A stretch of DNA of 64,000 nucleotides from Streptoalloteichus hindustanus (GTDB lineage: Bacteria > Actinomycetota > Actinomycetes > Mycobacteriales > Pseudonocardiaceae): the NCBI RefSeq assembly GCF_900129375.1, contig NZ_FQVN01000002.1:372001-436000 (forward strand), written 5' to 3'. Positions 43,409 to 52,305 of this stretch are shown here, piece after piece. Positions within the stretch are counted from its first letter, which is position 1, and every line of letters starts with the position of its first letter. Under the pieces are notes generated by a model that saw only the letters and a program-made list of their open reading frames with translations, was not told the DNA's origin and did not search any database. A program made the translations under genes and the position numbers.

Positions 43409-44911
43409 TCAGTCGATCTCGGCCGGGCGGTAGACGCGCAGGACCCGGTCCCGCGCGACGAACCGGAACCGGTTGCCCTCGGCGCCCCTCGCGGACACCT
43501 CGCCGTCCCTGGCCAACGCCACCGGCGGGCCCAGCACCTCGACCTCGACGCTCTGCCGCTCCTGCCGGACGTAGACCCGCGACCGGGTCAACGCCCCGGT
43601 CAGGGCCGCGAGCGCGAAGCGGAGCCGGGAGAAGCGCACGTCCGCCCGGACGTAGCGGAGGTCGAGCCGGGCGTGGTCCAGCCGGGGGCGCCAGGCCGGG
43701 GCGAGGCCCTGGGGGTGGTAGCCGTTGTTGCCGACGAACAGCAGCCACACCCGGGTCAGCTGGCCGTCGACGCGGACGGTCAGCGGCTCCGCCCCGGCCA
43801 GCACCCGCACCAGGGCCGCCGCGCCCGCCGCCCACTTGCCCCACCGGCCCGTCCAGCGCTCCCGGAGCCGGACCATCTCCGGGTAGCCGCCCAGGCTCGC
43901 GGTGTTGACGAACGACCGGCTCGGGCCGTCGTCGACCCGGACCGCGGCCAGGTCGACCCGCACGGCGGCCCCCTCGGCGACCGCGTGGGCCGCGCCGGCC
44001 AGGTCGGGCACGCCGACGTCCCTGGCGAAGTGGTTCAGCGTCCCGGCCGGTACCACGACCAGGGGCAGCCCGTGGCGGGCGGCCACCACGGCCGCGGCGG
44101 CGACCGTCCCGTCGCCGCCGGCCACGCCCAGCGCCCGCACCGAGCTCCAGTCGCCGTGCAGCACGCGGTCGAGCGTCTCGGCGAGGTCCTCCCCGTCCGA
44201 GCCGTCCGGGTGGACCAGCGTCGCCGCCGGCCACACCCGGGCCAGCTCGGCGCTCGGGTCGTGGTTCTGGTCGCCGGAGGCGGGGTTGACCAGGACGAGC
44301 AGGCCCGCGCCGTCGGTCAGCGCGGGCACCCGCTCGTCGGCCCTCGCCTGGCCAGGGGTGGTGGGCCGCACCGGCCACCACCGGCGGGTGGCCACCGCGA
44401 CCGCGGTGCCGAGCAGCGCGCCCCCGGCCACGTCGCTGGGCCAGTGGACGCCGGTGTGCACGCGGGAGTAGGCCACGGCCGCCGCCAGCGGCGCCACCAC
44501 CGCGCCCGCCGCCGGGCTCTCCATCGCCACGGCCGTCGCGAACGCGGCGGCGGAGGCGGCGTGCCCGGACGGGAACGACGACGAGCGGGGCCGGTCGGCC
44601 AGCCGGCGGTGCTCCGGCACCAGGTCGTCCACCGGGCGGCGGCGGGGCAGCAGCGGCTTGGCGACGGCGTTCGTGGTGAGGCTCGCGCCGGCGAGCGCGG
44701 CGACGCCGCGCAGCGCCGCCCGGCGCGTCACCCCTTGGCGTGATGCGAGCAGCGCGGCCACCGAGAACCACAGCAGGCCGTGGTTGGCGGCCACGGTGAC
44801 GGCGCCCAGCGCGGGGTCGGCGACCGTCCTCGGCAGCGCGGCGCTGCGGCGGACCAGCTCGGCGTCGACCTCGTTGACCCGTCGGGCGGCCCGACGCACC
44901 CACTCCAGCAC
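43409..44911 (-). CDS. PAP2 phosphatase fused to a diacylglycerol/sphingosine-kinase-like domain
   Basis: 500 residues. Residues about 25-185 are a membrane PAP2 domain with the three phosphatase motifs KPLLPRRRP, PSGH and SRVHTGVHWPSDV. Residues about 200-500 are a lipid-kinase domain with LVNPASGDQNHD, GVAGGDGTVAAAA and VPAGTLNHFARDVG. One polypeptide could thus dephosphorylate and phosphorylate lipids in the membrane, possibly in lipid recycling. The GTG start at 44911 is supported by TAGCGT six bases upstream. It is divergent from pafA across only 90 bp. Confidence 0.92.
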   Translation of the reverse strand: MLEWVRRAARRVNEVDAELVRRSAALPRTVADPALGAVTVAANHGLLWFSVAALLASRQGVTRRAALRGVAALAGASLTTNAVAKPLLPRRRPVDDLVPEHRRLADRPRSSSFPSGHAASAAAFATAVAMESPAAGAVVAPLAAAVAYSRVHTGVHWPSDVAGGALLGTAVAVATRRWWPVRPTTPGQARADERVPALTDGAGLLVLVNPASGDQNHDPSAELARVWPAATLVHPDGSDGEDLAETLDRVLHGDWSSVRALGVAGGDGTVAAAAVVAARHGLPLVVVPAGTLNHFARDVGVPDLAGAAHAVAEGAAVRVDLAAVRVDDGPSRSFVNTASLGGYPEMVRLRERWTGRWGKWAAGAAALVRVLAGAEPLTVRVDGQLTRVWLLFVGNNGYHPQGLAPAWRPRLDHARLDLRYVRADVRFSRLRFALAALTGALTRSRVYVRQERQSVEVEVLGPPVALARDGEVSARGAEGNRFRFVARDRVLRVYRPAEID

Positions 44912-44917
44912 CCCGCG

Positions 44918-44995
44918 ACGCTATCCGGCCCCGCCCGCCACCAGCGAACCCGCCCCGTTCGGCGGCGGGTGGTGGCGGGCCGATGCGCCTAGTGT
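44918..44995. promoter_or_regulatory. Divergent leaderless promoters of the PAP2-kinase and pafA genes
   Basis: Minus strand TAGCGT (44918-44923) ends 6 bases before GTG 44911. Plus strand TAGTGT (44990-44995) ends 6 bases before ATG 45002. Their -10s are 66 bp apart, so one regulator could affect both. Confidence 0.65.
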
Positions 44996-45001
44996 GGACA
45001 C

Positions 45002-46360
45002 ATGCAGCGGCGGATCTTCGGCATCGAGACCGAGTTCGGGGTGACCTGCACCTTCCACGGGCAGCGTCGGCTCTCCCCCGACGAGGTCGCGCGGTACCTG
45101 TTCCGACGCGTGGTCTCCTGGGGCCGCTCGTCCAACGTCTTCCTCCGCAACGGCTCACGGCTGTACCTGGACGTGGGCTCCCACCCCGAGTACGCGACCG
45201 CCGAGTGCGACGACCTGGTGCAGCTGGTCACGCACGACAAGTCCGGCGAGCGGATCCTGGAGGACCTGCTGGTCGACGCCGAGCGGCGGTTGGCGGACGA
45301 GGGGATCGGCGGGGACATCTTCCTGTTCAAGAACAACACCGACTCCGCGGGCAACTCCTACGGCTGCCACGAGAACTACTCGGTGGCGCGGGCGGGGGAG
45401 TTCTCCCGGATCGCCGACGTGCTGCTGCCCTTCCTGGTCACCCGCCAGCTCATCTGCGGGGCCGGCAAGGTGCTGCAGACCCCGCGCGGCGCGGTCTACT
45501 GCCTGTCGCAGCGGGCCGAGCACATCTGGGAGGGCGTCTCCAGCGCCACCACCCGGTCCCGGCCGATCATCAACACCCGGGACGAGCCGCACGCCGACGC
45601 CGAGCGGTACCGCCGGCTGCACGTCATCGTGGGCGACTCGAACATGTCCGAGGTGACCACGCTGCTCAAGGTCGGCACCGCCAACCTGGTGCTGGAGATG
45701 ATCGAGCAGGGCGTGCAGTTCCGGGACTTCACCCTGGACAACCCGATCCGGGCGATCCGGGAGATCAGCCACGACCTGACCGGCCGGCGGCTGGTGCGGC
45801 TGGCCGGCGGGCGGGAGGCCTCGGCCCTGGACGTCCAGCGGGAGTACTACACCCGGGCCGTCGACCACGTGTCGCGGCGCGGGCCCGACCCGGCGGCGCA
45901 GCGGGTGATCGAGCTGTGGGGCCGCACCCTGGACGCGATCGAGGCCCAGGACCTGGCCAAGATCGACCGGGAGATCGACTGGGCGATCAAGCACCGGCTG
46001 GTGGAGCGGTACCGGGCCAAGCACGACCTGGACCTGTCCAGCCCGCGGGTGGCCCAGCTCGACCTGGCCTACCACGACATCCGCCGGGGCCGCGGCCTCT
46101 ACGACCTGTTGCTGCGCAAGGGGTTGGTGGAGCGGGTGACCGACGACGGGGAGATCGAGGCCGCCAAGGACACCCCGCCGCAGACGACCAGGGCCAAGCT
46201 GCGGGGCGACTTCATCGCCGCGGCCCAGGCCGCCGGCAGGGACTTCACCGTGGACTGGGTGCACCTCAAGCTCAACGACCAGGCGCAGCGCACCGTGCTG
46301 TGCAAGGACCCGTTCCGCTCGGTCGACGAGCGCGTCGAGCGCCTGATCGCCTCGCTGTAG
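45002..46360 (+). CDS. pafA: Pup-protein ligase
   Basis: 452 residues. ATP-dependent ligase joining the C-terminal Glu of Pup to substrate lysines. It begins [20 protein letters not shown] with the Mg/ATP-binding Glu residues; [39 protein letters not shown] and the C-terminal small domain ([17 protein letters not shown]) are all conserved. The Dop-loop is absent, which separates it from Dop. The leaderless -10 TAGTGT fixes ATG 45002. In mycobacteria pafB and pafC follow directly; here a three-gene type III PKS operon on the other strand intervenes. Confidence 0.97.
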   Translation: MQRRIFGIETEFGVTCTFHGQRRLSPDEVARYLFRRVVSWGRSSNVFLRNGSRLYLDVGSHPEYATAECDDLVQLVTHDKSGERILEDLLVDAERRLADEGIGGDIFLFKNNTDSAGNSYGCHENYSVARAGEFSRIADVLLPFLVTRQLICGAGKVLQTPRGAVYCLSQRAEHIWEGVSSATTRSRPIINTRDEPHADAERYRRLHVIVGDSNMSEVTTLLKVGTANLVLEMIEQGVQFRDFTLDNPIRAIREISHDLTGRRLVRLAGGREASALDVQREYYTRAVDHVSRRGPDPAAQRVIELWGRTLDAIEAQDLAKIDREIDWAIKHRLVERYRAKHDLDLSSPRVAQLDLAYHDIRRGRGLYDLLLRKGLVERVTDDGEIEAAKDTPPQTTRAKLRGDFIAAAQAAGRDFTVDWVHLKLNDQAQRTVLCKDPFRSVDERVERLIASL

Positions 46361-46424
46361 TCGCCCGGCGCCGCGTCGGCCGGCGGGTCGGGGGCCGGGA
46401 GGTCGGCGGTCCCGACGCGACCCG

Positions 46425-46519
46425 CGGTTCCCGATACGGCTCAACGGTTCTGGCACGGCTCGGCGGTTCCGACGACCCAGCGGGTCTGGCACGGCCCGGC
46501 GGGTCCGGCGCGACTCAGC
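46425..46519. repeat. About 5 x 17-20-bp imperfect tandem repeat ending on the UbiA stop
   Basis: Units CGGTTCCCGATACGGCTCAA, CGGTTCTGGCACGGCTCGG, CGGTTCCGACGACCCAG, CGGGTCTGGCACGGCCCGG and CGGGTCCGGCGCGACTCAG. The last contains part of the UbiA stop codon region at 46515-46517. Confidence 0.8.
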
Positions 46520-47330
46520 GGAGCGCGGCGCCGGACACCAGCAGCAGGGCGACGTCCAGCAGGGCGACGAGCTGCACCGCGCCGGCGAGCACCCGGCGGC
46601 GCCGGCTGGCCAGCCCGTACGCCAGGACGGCGGCGGCCAGCGCGACGACCACGAGCTCGCGGGGCGACGGCGTGCCCGGCCCGAGCACGAGCACGGCGGA
46701 GGCGACGAGCATCAGCACCGCCGCGCCCGCCCGGGTCGCCGGGGCGCCCAGCCGGTGCGGCAGGCCGCGGACGCCGGTCGCCGCGTCGTCCCGGAGGTCG
46801 TGCAGCACGTTGGCGAAGTGCGCGCCGGAGCCGAGCAGCGCGCCGGCGACCACGAGCCACAGCGGCGGCAGCGGGACGCCCGGCGCTCCCGTCACCACCA
46901 CCGCCGGGAGCAGGCCGAACGCGACGACGAACGGCACCACCGAGATCGCGGTCGCCTTCAGGCCGAGGTCGTACCCCCATCCGGCGGCGAGCACGAGGAT
47001 CTGGAGCACCCCGGCGACCGGTCCGGACAGCGCCGAGAGCGGCACGCAGGCCAGCGCGGCCAGCACGGCGCAGGCCCCGACGAGCTCGCGGGACACCGCG
47101 CCCGTGGGCACGGGCTTGTCCGCGCGGCCCACGGCGGCGTCGCGGCTCGCGTCCAGGTAGTCGTTGAGCCACCCGATCGACAGGAAGGTGGTGAGCTGGG
47201 TCGCGCCGACCGCCACCAGGGCCGCCGGGCCGCGCCCGACCGCGGCCGCGAGCGCCACGGTGGCCGCCGTGACCACCAGGGTCGGGCCGGGGTGGCCGGC
47301 CCGCGCCAACGCCACTAGGCCGTGGCCCAT
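46515..47330 (-). CDS. UbiA-family prenyltransferase
   Basis: 271 residues with about nine hydrophobic helices. The two Asp-rich motifs that bind prenyl diphosphate through Mg are NDYLD (56-60, extended to DASRD) and DLRDD (178-182). UbiA enzymes attach polyprenyl chains to aromatic or quinone-type acceptors in the membrane. The gene is third in an operon with a type III PKS and an isoprenylcysteine-methyltransferase-like gene and overlaps the latter by 16 bases. I infer that it prenylates a polyketide-derived aromatic ring. ATG 47330. Confidence 0.9.
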   Translation of the reverse strand: MGHGLVALARAGHPGPTLVVTAATVALAAAVGRGPAALVAVGATQLTTFLSIGWLNDYLDASRDAAVGRADKPVPTGAVSRELVGACAVLAALACVPLSALSGPVAGVLQILVLAAGWGYDLGLKATAISVVPFVVAFGLLPAVVVTGAPGVPLPPLWLVVAGALLGSGAHFANVLHDLRDDAATGVRGLPHRLGAPATRAGAAVLMLVASAVLVLGPGTPSPRELVVVALAAAVLAYGLASRRRRVLAGAVQLVALLDVALLLVSGAALR

Positions 47331-47842
47331 GCGTGCGCCTCCTGCTCGGTGCGGATGCGCACGGCCATCGTCAGCAGGTACAGGACCGTGAACAGCGACG
47401 CGGTCAGCCACGCCGTGTGCACCAGCGGCAGCGCGACGCCCTCCACGACCACCGCGAGGTAGTTGGGGTGCCGGAGCCAGCGGTACGGGCCGTGGGTCAC
47501 GAGGGGGACGCCGGGCAGGACCACGATCCTGGCCGTCCAGCGCGGCCCGAGCGCGGTGATGCACCACCGGCGCAACGCCTGCGCGGCGATCGTGAACGCC
47601 ACCATCGGCCCGGCCAGCAGGGGCAGGAACGGGCGCTCCAGCGCCCACGGCTCCAGCAGGCAGCCGACGAGGAGCCCGACGTGCAGGGCGAGCACGGCCG
47701 GGAAGTGCCGCTCTCCGAACTCGACCCCGCCCCGGGGCCGGGCCCAGTGGAGCTGGCGGCGGCTGCGTTTGAGCTCGTCCACCCGTTCGGCGGCCACGAG
47801 CAGCACGAGCCCCAGGTACGCGATCAACGACGGTGCCGGCAC
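47315..47842 (-). CDS. ICMT-like membrane methyltransferase
   Basis: 175 residues, four to five hydrophobic helices. The C-terminal signature GPYRWLRHPNYLAVVVEGVALPL is the SAM- and substrate-binding segment of the isoprenylcysteine carboxyl methyltransferase family, with RTEQEAHAW near the end. In bacteria such enzymes beside type III PKS genes O-methylate phenolic lipids. The GTG start lies 7 bases after the PKS stop, and its end overlaps UbiA. There is no protein prenylation system nearby, so a small-molecule acceptor is more likely. Confidence 0.88.
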   Translation of the reverse strand: MPAPSLIAYLGLVLLVAAERVDELKRSRRQLHWARPRGGVEFGERHFPAVLALHVGLLVGCLLEPWALERPFLPLLAGPMVAFTIAAQALRRWCITALGPRWTARIVVLPGVPLVTHGPYRWLRHPNYLAVVVEGVALPLVHTAWLTASLFTVLYLLTMAVRIRTEQEAHAWATA

Positions 47843-47849
47843 GGTTCAC

Positions 47850-48929
47850 CTACCACTGCAGCAGGACGAGTTCGGAGCAGAAACCAGGACCCATCGCGAG
47901 GAGCAGGCCGCTCTCGCCCGGCCGCCCCGGTCGCCGGTCGATCGTGTCGGCCAGCACGGCCAGCACCGACACCGACGACATGTTTCCCACCCGGTCGAGT
48001 GATCGACGGGTCAGCGCGAGCGCCTCGTCGGGCAGGTCGAGCGCCCGTTGCAGCGCCTGGAGCACCTTCGGACCCCCGGGGTGGCAGATCCAGGTGGTCA
48101 CGGCGGGGAGGTCGAGGCCGGCGTCGGCCAGGAAGCGGCGGACGTCGCCGCCGAGGTGGCGCCGCACGACCGCGGGCACCTCGGCGCTGAGCACGATCCG
48201 GAAGCCGCGCCCGTCGATCTCCCAGCCCATGACCCGCTCGGAGTCGGGGTAGAGCCGGCTGCGGGCGGCGACCACCGAGGGACCCCTGCCGGCGGATCCC
48301 TTGCCGGCGGGTCCGCTGCCGGCGGGGGCGCGGTCCGCGCCGAGCAGGACCACGGCCGCGGCCCCGTCCCCGAACAGGCCGCTGGCCACGAGGTTCGCCG
48401 TGGAGGCGTCATCGCGCTGGACCGTGAGCGAGCACAGCTCGACGGCGAGCAGCAGCGCGACCTGTCCGGGGTGGCCCCGCAGGTAGTCGTGGGCGCGGGC
48501 GACGCCGGCCGCGCCCGCCACGCAGCCGAGCCCGAACAGCGGGAGCCGCTTCACGTCGGCGCGGAGCCCGACCCGGTGGGCCAGCCGGGCCTCCACGCTG
48601 GGCACGCCCAGGCCGGTCACCGAGGTGGACAGCACCAGGTCGACGTCGACGGGGGCGAGGCCGGCCGACGTCAGCGCGCCCTTGACCGCGTGCTCGGCGA
48701 GGTCGAGCGCGCAGCGGAGGAAGGCGTCGTTGGCCGCGCCGAAGTCGGCGAGCTGGGGGTAGGCGTCCAGCGGGAGCGCGAGGTGTCGCGTGCTGACGCC
48801 GACCGCCTCGTGGAAGCGCCGCACCACCGCCCGGTCGTGCCCGCACATCCGGGTGAACGCCTCGGTGATCTCCCGCTGCGGGTAGACGTGCGGCGGGAGC
48901 GCGACGTGCACGGCGGCGATGCGGGACAT
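47850..48929 (-). CDS. Type III polyketide synthase
   Basis: 359 residues of the chalcone/stilbene-synthase fold. The catalytic triad is Cys136 (LFGLGCVAGAAG), His283 (ICHPGGPKVL) and Asn316 (VGNMSSVSVL). It condenses acyl-CoA starters with malonyl-type extenders, giving alkylresorcinols, pyrones or similar; the product is not predictable by eye. A 15-residue insertion (about 202-217) rich in Gly, Ala and Pro is encoded by three 15-bp tandem repeats. GGAGAGAG stands before the ATG. It is divergent from pafB; the 254-bp region holds two palindromes. Confidence 0.93.
   Translation of the reverse strand: MSRIAAVHVALPPHVYPQREITEAFTRMCGHDRAVVRRFHEAVGVSTRHLALPLDAYPQLADFGAANDAFLRCALDLAEHAVKGALTSAGLAPVDVDLVLSTSVTGLGVPSVEARLAHRVGLRADVKRLPLFGLGCVAGAAGVARAHDYLRGHPGQVALLLAVELCSLTVQRDDASTANLVASGLFGDGAAAVVLLGADRAPAGSGPAGKGSAGRGPSVVAARSRLYPDSERVMGWEIDGRGFRIVLSAEVPAVVRRHLGGDVRRFLADAGLDLPAVTTWICHPGGPKVLQALQRALDLPDEALALTRRSLDRVGNMSSVSVLAVLADTIDRRPGRPGESGLLLAMGPGFCSELVLLQW
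48281..48325. repeat. 3 x 15-bp tandem repeat inside the type III PKS gene
   Basis: Three units sharing CTGCCGGCGG or CTTGCCGGCGG, in frame, each adding a G-(P/S)-AG-x pentapeptide to a surface loop between residues about 203 and 217. It shows the same unit size as arrays found between genes. Confidence 0.8.
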
Positions 48930-49019
48930 CTCTCTCCGGCGGGCGGGGGGCAGACGACGGTGGAGTCATCGGCACGCGCCTGCCGGCCCAGCATCACCCA
49001 CCCTGATGATCACCACCCT

Positions 49020-49118
49020 GTTGCCGGTGTGGCAACTGTGGGTTCAGTGCGGAGCGAGAACACTGCCGCCCGCCGGGCGCGCACCCGCGGCGACCAGAGC
49101 GAACGGGTTCCGGGAACC
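49020..49118. promoter_or_regulatory. Two palindromes between the type III PKS and pafB
   Basis: GTTGCC-GGTGT-GGCAAC (49020-49036) and GGTTCC-G-GGAACC (49106-49118). The first lies about 90 bp upstream of the PKS start, the second 54 bp upstream of the pafB -10. They are candidate operators for different regulators. Confidence 0.45.
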
Positions 49119-49171
49119 ACCGGAACGGGGCAAGCGGGAGGATCCCCGGCCGTTCACCCGACGGGTGGGGC

Positions 49172-49177
49172 TAGGGT
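49172..49177 (+). promoter_or_regulatory. -10 element TAGGGT of pafBC
   Basis: TAGGGT ends 6 bases before GTG 49184. No PafBC-type upstream motif is present, so pafBC itself does not look autoregulated through that site. Confidence 0.65.
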
Positions 49178-49183
49178 TCCCGC

Positions 49184-50185
49184 GTGTCCACCGCCCGTGT
49201 CGAACGTCTGGTCAACCTGGTGCTGTGCCTGCTGTCCACCCGGCAGTACCTGACCGCCGAGCGGATCCGCGGCATCGTCCCCGGGTACGCCGACGCGCCC
49301 AGCGCCGAGGCGTTCTTCCGGATGTTCGAGCGCGACAAGGCCGAGCTGCGCGATCTCGGCGTCCCGCTGGAGGTCGGCAGGAACTCGGTGTTCGACCCGG
49401 CCGACGGCTACCGCATCGCCCGCCGCGACTACGAGCTGGGCGACGTCGACCTGGAGCCCGACGAGGCGGCCGCGGTGGCGCTGGCCGTGCGGTTGTGGGA
49501 CTCGCCGGAGCTGACCGGCGCGGCCCACGGCGCGCTGCTCAAGCTGCGCGCCGCCGGGGTGGACGTGGACGAGACCGCCCCCGCCGCCGTCGAGCCGAAG
49601 GTGCGGGCCAGCGAGCCGGCGTTCGCGCCGCTGCTGGCCGCCGTGCAGTCCGGGCGGGCGGTGTCCTTCGACTACCGCCGCCTCAAGGGGCCGGACGTGC
49701 TGAGCAGGGAGGTCGAGCCCTGGGGCGTGGTCTCCTGGCGCGGCCGCTGGTACGTGGTGGGCCACGACCGGGGGCGCGCGGCCCCGCGCTGCTTCCGGCT
49801 GTCGCGGATCGTCGGCGAGGTGCGCGCGGTCGGTCCGGCGGGCGTGGTGCGGCGGCCGGCGGACGTGGACCTGCTCCGGCTGGTCGCCGGCTCCTCCGAC
49901 GAGCCGACGCCGCCGACCACCGCGAAGCTGTGGGTCGCCGAGGGCAGGGCGCACGGCCTGCGCCGGCGGGCCAAGCCGCTGGGCCGGGTCGAGCTGGACG
50001 GCGAGCCCGGCGACCTCCTGGAGGTCGAGCTGCACTTCCCGGAGTCGGCCGACACCTGGATCGCCGGCTACGGGCCGGACGTGGTCGTGCTGGAACCGGA
50101 CACGTTGCGCAGGTCCGTCACCGAGCTGTTGTTGGGCGCCGCCGGCCGGCGGGAGGGCGTCGTGCGGGAGGAGAGCCGGTCGTGA
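49184..50185 (+). CDS. pafB: WYL-domain transcription factor PafB
   Basis: 333 residues. A winged helix-turn-helix (about 1-75, RLVNLVLCLLSTRQYLTAERIRG and PSAEAFFRMFERDKAELRDLGVP) is followed by a WYL domain (about 140-225, VSFDYRR, WGVVSWRGRWYVVGHDRGR) and a WCX domain (about 235-325). With PafC it forms the activator of the mycobacterial DNA-damage regulon, sensing single-stranded nucleic acid through the WYL domains. The leaderless -10 fixes GTG 49184. The stop overlaps the pafC start (GTGA). Confidence 0.94.
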   Translation: MSTARVERLVNLVLCLLSTRQYLTAERIRGIVPGYADAPSAEAFFRMFERDKAELRDLGVPLEVGRNSVFDPADGYRIARRDYELGDVDLEPDEAAAVALAVRLWDSPELTGAAHGALLKLRAAGVDVDETAPAAVEPKVRASEPAFAPLLAAVQSGRAVSFDYRRLKGPDVLSREVEPWGVVSWRGRWYVVGHDRGRAAPRCFRLSRIVGEVRAVGPAGVVRRPADVDLLRLVAGSSDEPTPPTTAKLWVAEGRAHGLRRRAKPLGRVELDGEPGDLLEVELHFPESADTWIAGYGPDVVVLEPDTLRRSVTELLLGAAGRREGVVREESRS

Positions 50186-51153
50186 GTGGTTCGACGGAGC
50201 GGTTGCCCCGGCTGCTGGCGCTGGTGCCCTACCTGCTGGCCCGGCCGGGCATCCCGATCGAGGAGGCGGCCGCCGACTTCGGGGTGAGCCCGAAGCAGCT
50301 CCGGCGCGACCTGGAGCTGCTGTGGATGTGCGGCCTGCCCGGCTACGGGCCGGGCGACCTGATCGACCTGTCGTTCGAGGGGGAGACGGTCACCGTCACC
50401 TACGACGCGGGGATGCGGCGCCCGCTGCGGCTGACCGCGGCGGAGGCGACCTCCCTGCTGGTGGCGTTGCGGGCGCTCGCCGACACCCCGGGCGTGGTGG
50501 ACACCGACGCCGTGCAGCGCGCGCTGGCCAAGGTCGAGGCGGCCGTGGGCCAGGCTCAGCCGGCCGGCGTCGTCGTGGGTCTGACGATGCGCGAGCGGAC
50601 CGTCTCGGCGGAGACCCGCTCGACGGTGACCGAGGCCGTGCAGAAGCGGCGCGCCCTGTGGATGCGGTACTACACGGCCTCCCGGGACGAGATCACCGAG
50701 CGGGTCGTGGACCCGATGCGGGTGCTGATCGTCGAGGGGCGCAGCTACCTGGAGGCGTGGTGCCGCTCGGTGGAGCGGGTGCGGTTGTTCCGGCTGGACC
50801 GCATCGACGCGGTGCGGGTGCTGGACGAGCCGGCGTCCCCGCCGCCGCACGCCCGGCCCACGGACGTCTCCGCCGGCCTGTTCCGCCCGGAGCCGGGGCA
50901 GGGCGTGGCCGTGCTGGAGCTGGCGGCGGACGCCCGGTGGGTCGCCGAGTACTACCAGGTCGACGACCTGGTCGAGCTGGGCGCGGGCCGGGCCAGGGTC
51001 TGGCTGCGGTACTCCGACCCGTCCCGGATGGTCCGGATGCTGCTCGGCCTGGGCGATCAGGCGCGGGTGCTGGAGCCGGAGTCGCTGGCCAGGCAGGTCG
51101 CCGAGCGGGCGGAGGCGGCCCTGGCGCGGCTGGCCAGCCACCCGTCGCTGTAG
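50182..51153 (+). CDS. pafC: WYL-domain transcription factor PafC
   Basis: 323 residues with the same layout as PafB: winged HTH (about 1-60, IPIEEAAADFGVSPKQLRRDLELLWMCGLPG), WYL domain (about 145-215, RALWMRYYTASRDEITERVVDPM, VEGRSYLEAWC) and WCX (about 230-320). The WYL signature is partly altered, as known for PafC. It is the obligate partner of PafB. The GTG start overlaps the pafB stop by 4 bases. GGAGGAG lies 10 bases upstream in the pafB end. A hairpin follows the stop. Confidence 0.94.
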   Translation: MSGSTERLPRLLALVPYLLARPGIPIEEAAADFGVSPKQLRRDLELLWMCGLPGYGPGDLIDLSFEGETVTVTYDAGMRRPLRLTAAEATSLLVALRALADTPGVVDTDAVQRALAKVEAAVGQAQPAGVVVGLTMRERTVSAETRSTVTEAVQKRRALWMRYYTASRDEITERVVDPMRVLIVEGRSYLEAWCRSVERVRLFRLDRIDAVRVLDEPASPPPHARPTDVSAGLFRPEPGQGVAVLELAADARWVAEYYQVDDLVELGAGRARVWLRYSDPSRMVRMLLGLGDQARVLEPESLARQVAERAEAALARLASHPSL

Positions 51154-51172
51154 CCCGTCCTGTCCGCCTCCC

Positions 51173-51200
51173 CGAGCGAGTGCCGCGCGGCGCCCGCTCG
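51173..51200 (+). terminator. Hairpin after pafC
   Basis: CGAGCG (51173-51178) pairs with CGCTCG (51195-51200), with an inner CGC/GCG stem. It lies 20 bases past the pafC stop. Confidence 0.5.
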
Positions 51201-51384
51201 CCTGCCTGTGCAGGTCCGGGTCGGCGCTGCTGTCCGGACGCTGGTCGTTCTCTTTCGGCGGTCGTGTCGGGTTGCCCACGTGCGCCCCGACCGGTCCTCC
51301 CGCACTGTCAGGATCGGGCGGGTGTCGGCCTGGCCGGACCCGCGGCCGAGGCGTGCGGACGGGCCGTGACCGGAGTGAGGGGAC

Positions 51385-52302
51385 ATGGCTGGGGAGATCG
51401 CTGAGGACAGGGCCGGGGGCGCCCGGCGCGGCGTCGAAGCGAGGGCCGGGGCCGGGGTCGGGGTCGGACCCACGTTCGTGTTCGTCCACGGCGCCGGCAG
51501 CAACTCGTTCCTGTGGACGTCGGTGATCCGCGAGCTGGCGGTGCTGGGCCACCGCGCCCTTGCCGTGGACCTGCCGGGCCACGGCTTCGACGCGGGGTTC
51601 CCGGCCGCCTACCAGGCCCCGCAGGACCTCGACGCGCTCGCCGTGGCGCCGTCGGCGCTGGCCGGCGTGACGTTGCGGGACAACGTCGACCACGTGGTGG
51701 AGCTGCTGCGGCGGGTGGTCGGGCACGGCCCGGTGGTGCTGGTCGGGCACAGCCTGGGCGGGGCCACGATCACGCGGGTGGCCAGCGAGGCGCCGGAGCT
51801 GGTCGACCACCTGGTCTACGTGGCGGCGTGGTGCTGTGTGCGGCTGCGGACGGTGGCGGACTACCTCCAGTCACCGGAGTTCCGGCAGAGCCGGCTGCTC
51901 CGGGTGCGGGGCCTGCCCGGGGTCGACCGCCGGGGCGCGGGCCGCACGAACTGGCGCTCCGCCGACCCGGCCTTCCTCGCCGACGCCCACGCGGCGATGA
52001 TGGCCGACGCCAGCGAGGAGGAGTTCCGCGCGGTGCTCAACACCCTCCAGCCGGACGAGTCGCTGCGGGTGTTCCTCGCCGACGCCCGGCCCGAGCCCGC
52101 GACCTGGGGCGGGGTGCCGCGCACCTACGTGCGGCTGACGCTGGACCGGACGATGCCGCCGGAGCTGCAGGACCGGCTGGTCCGCGAGGCCGACGAGCTG
52201 ACCCCGGACACCCCGTTCGCCGTGCGCGACCTGGCCACCAGCCACCTCGGGTTCGTCCGGGAGCCCGCCGCCCTGGCGAAGATCCTCGACGGGGTGCTCT
52301 GA
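51385..52302 (+). CDS. Alpha/beta hydrolase
   Basis: 305 residues. The oxyanion motif FVHGAGSNSFLW and the nucleophile elbow GHSLGG (Ser about 117) are conserved. The catalytic His is likely in TSHLGFV near residue 290. The first 25 residues are low-complexity Ala/Gly/Arg. The product resembles esterases of the salicylate-binding / hydroxynitrile-lyase type (AAWCCV, PEEELQD-like cap), but the substrate is unknown. GGAG lies before ATG 51385. It stands alone between pafC and the tat genes; a 24-25-bp repeat follows its stop. Confidence 0.85.
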   Translation: MAGEIAEDRAGGARRGVEARAGAGVGVGPTFVFVHGAGSNSFLWTSVIRELAVLGHRALAVDLPGHGFDAGFPAAYQAPQDLDALAVAPSALAGVTLRDNVDHVVELLRRVVGHGPVVLVGHSLGGATITRVASEAPELVDHLVYVAAWCCVRLRTVADYLQSPEFRQSRLLRVRGLPGVDRRGAGRTNWRSADPAFLADAHAAMMADASEEEFRAVLNTLQPDESLRVFLADARPEPATWGGVPRTYVRLTLDRTMPPELQDRLVREADELTPDTPFAVRDLATSHLGFVREPAALAKILDGVL

Positions 52303-52305
52303 GCC

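Noticed and set aside
48930-49183. PafBC-type autoregulatory motif upstream of pafB
   Set aside because: No TTGTCRGTG at 8 bases from TAGGGT.
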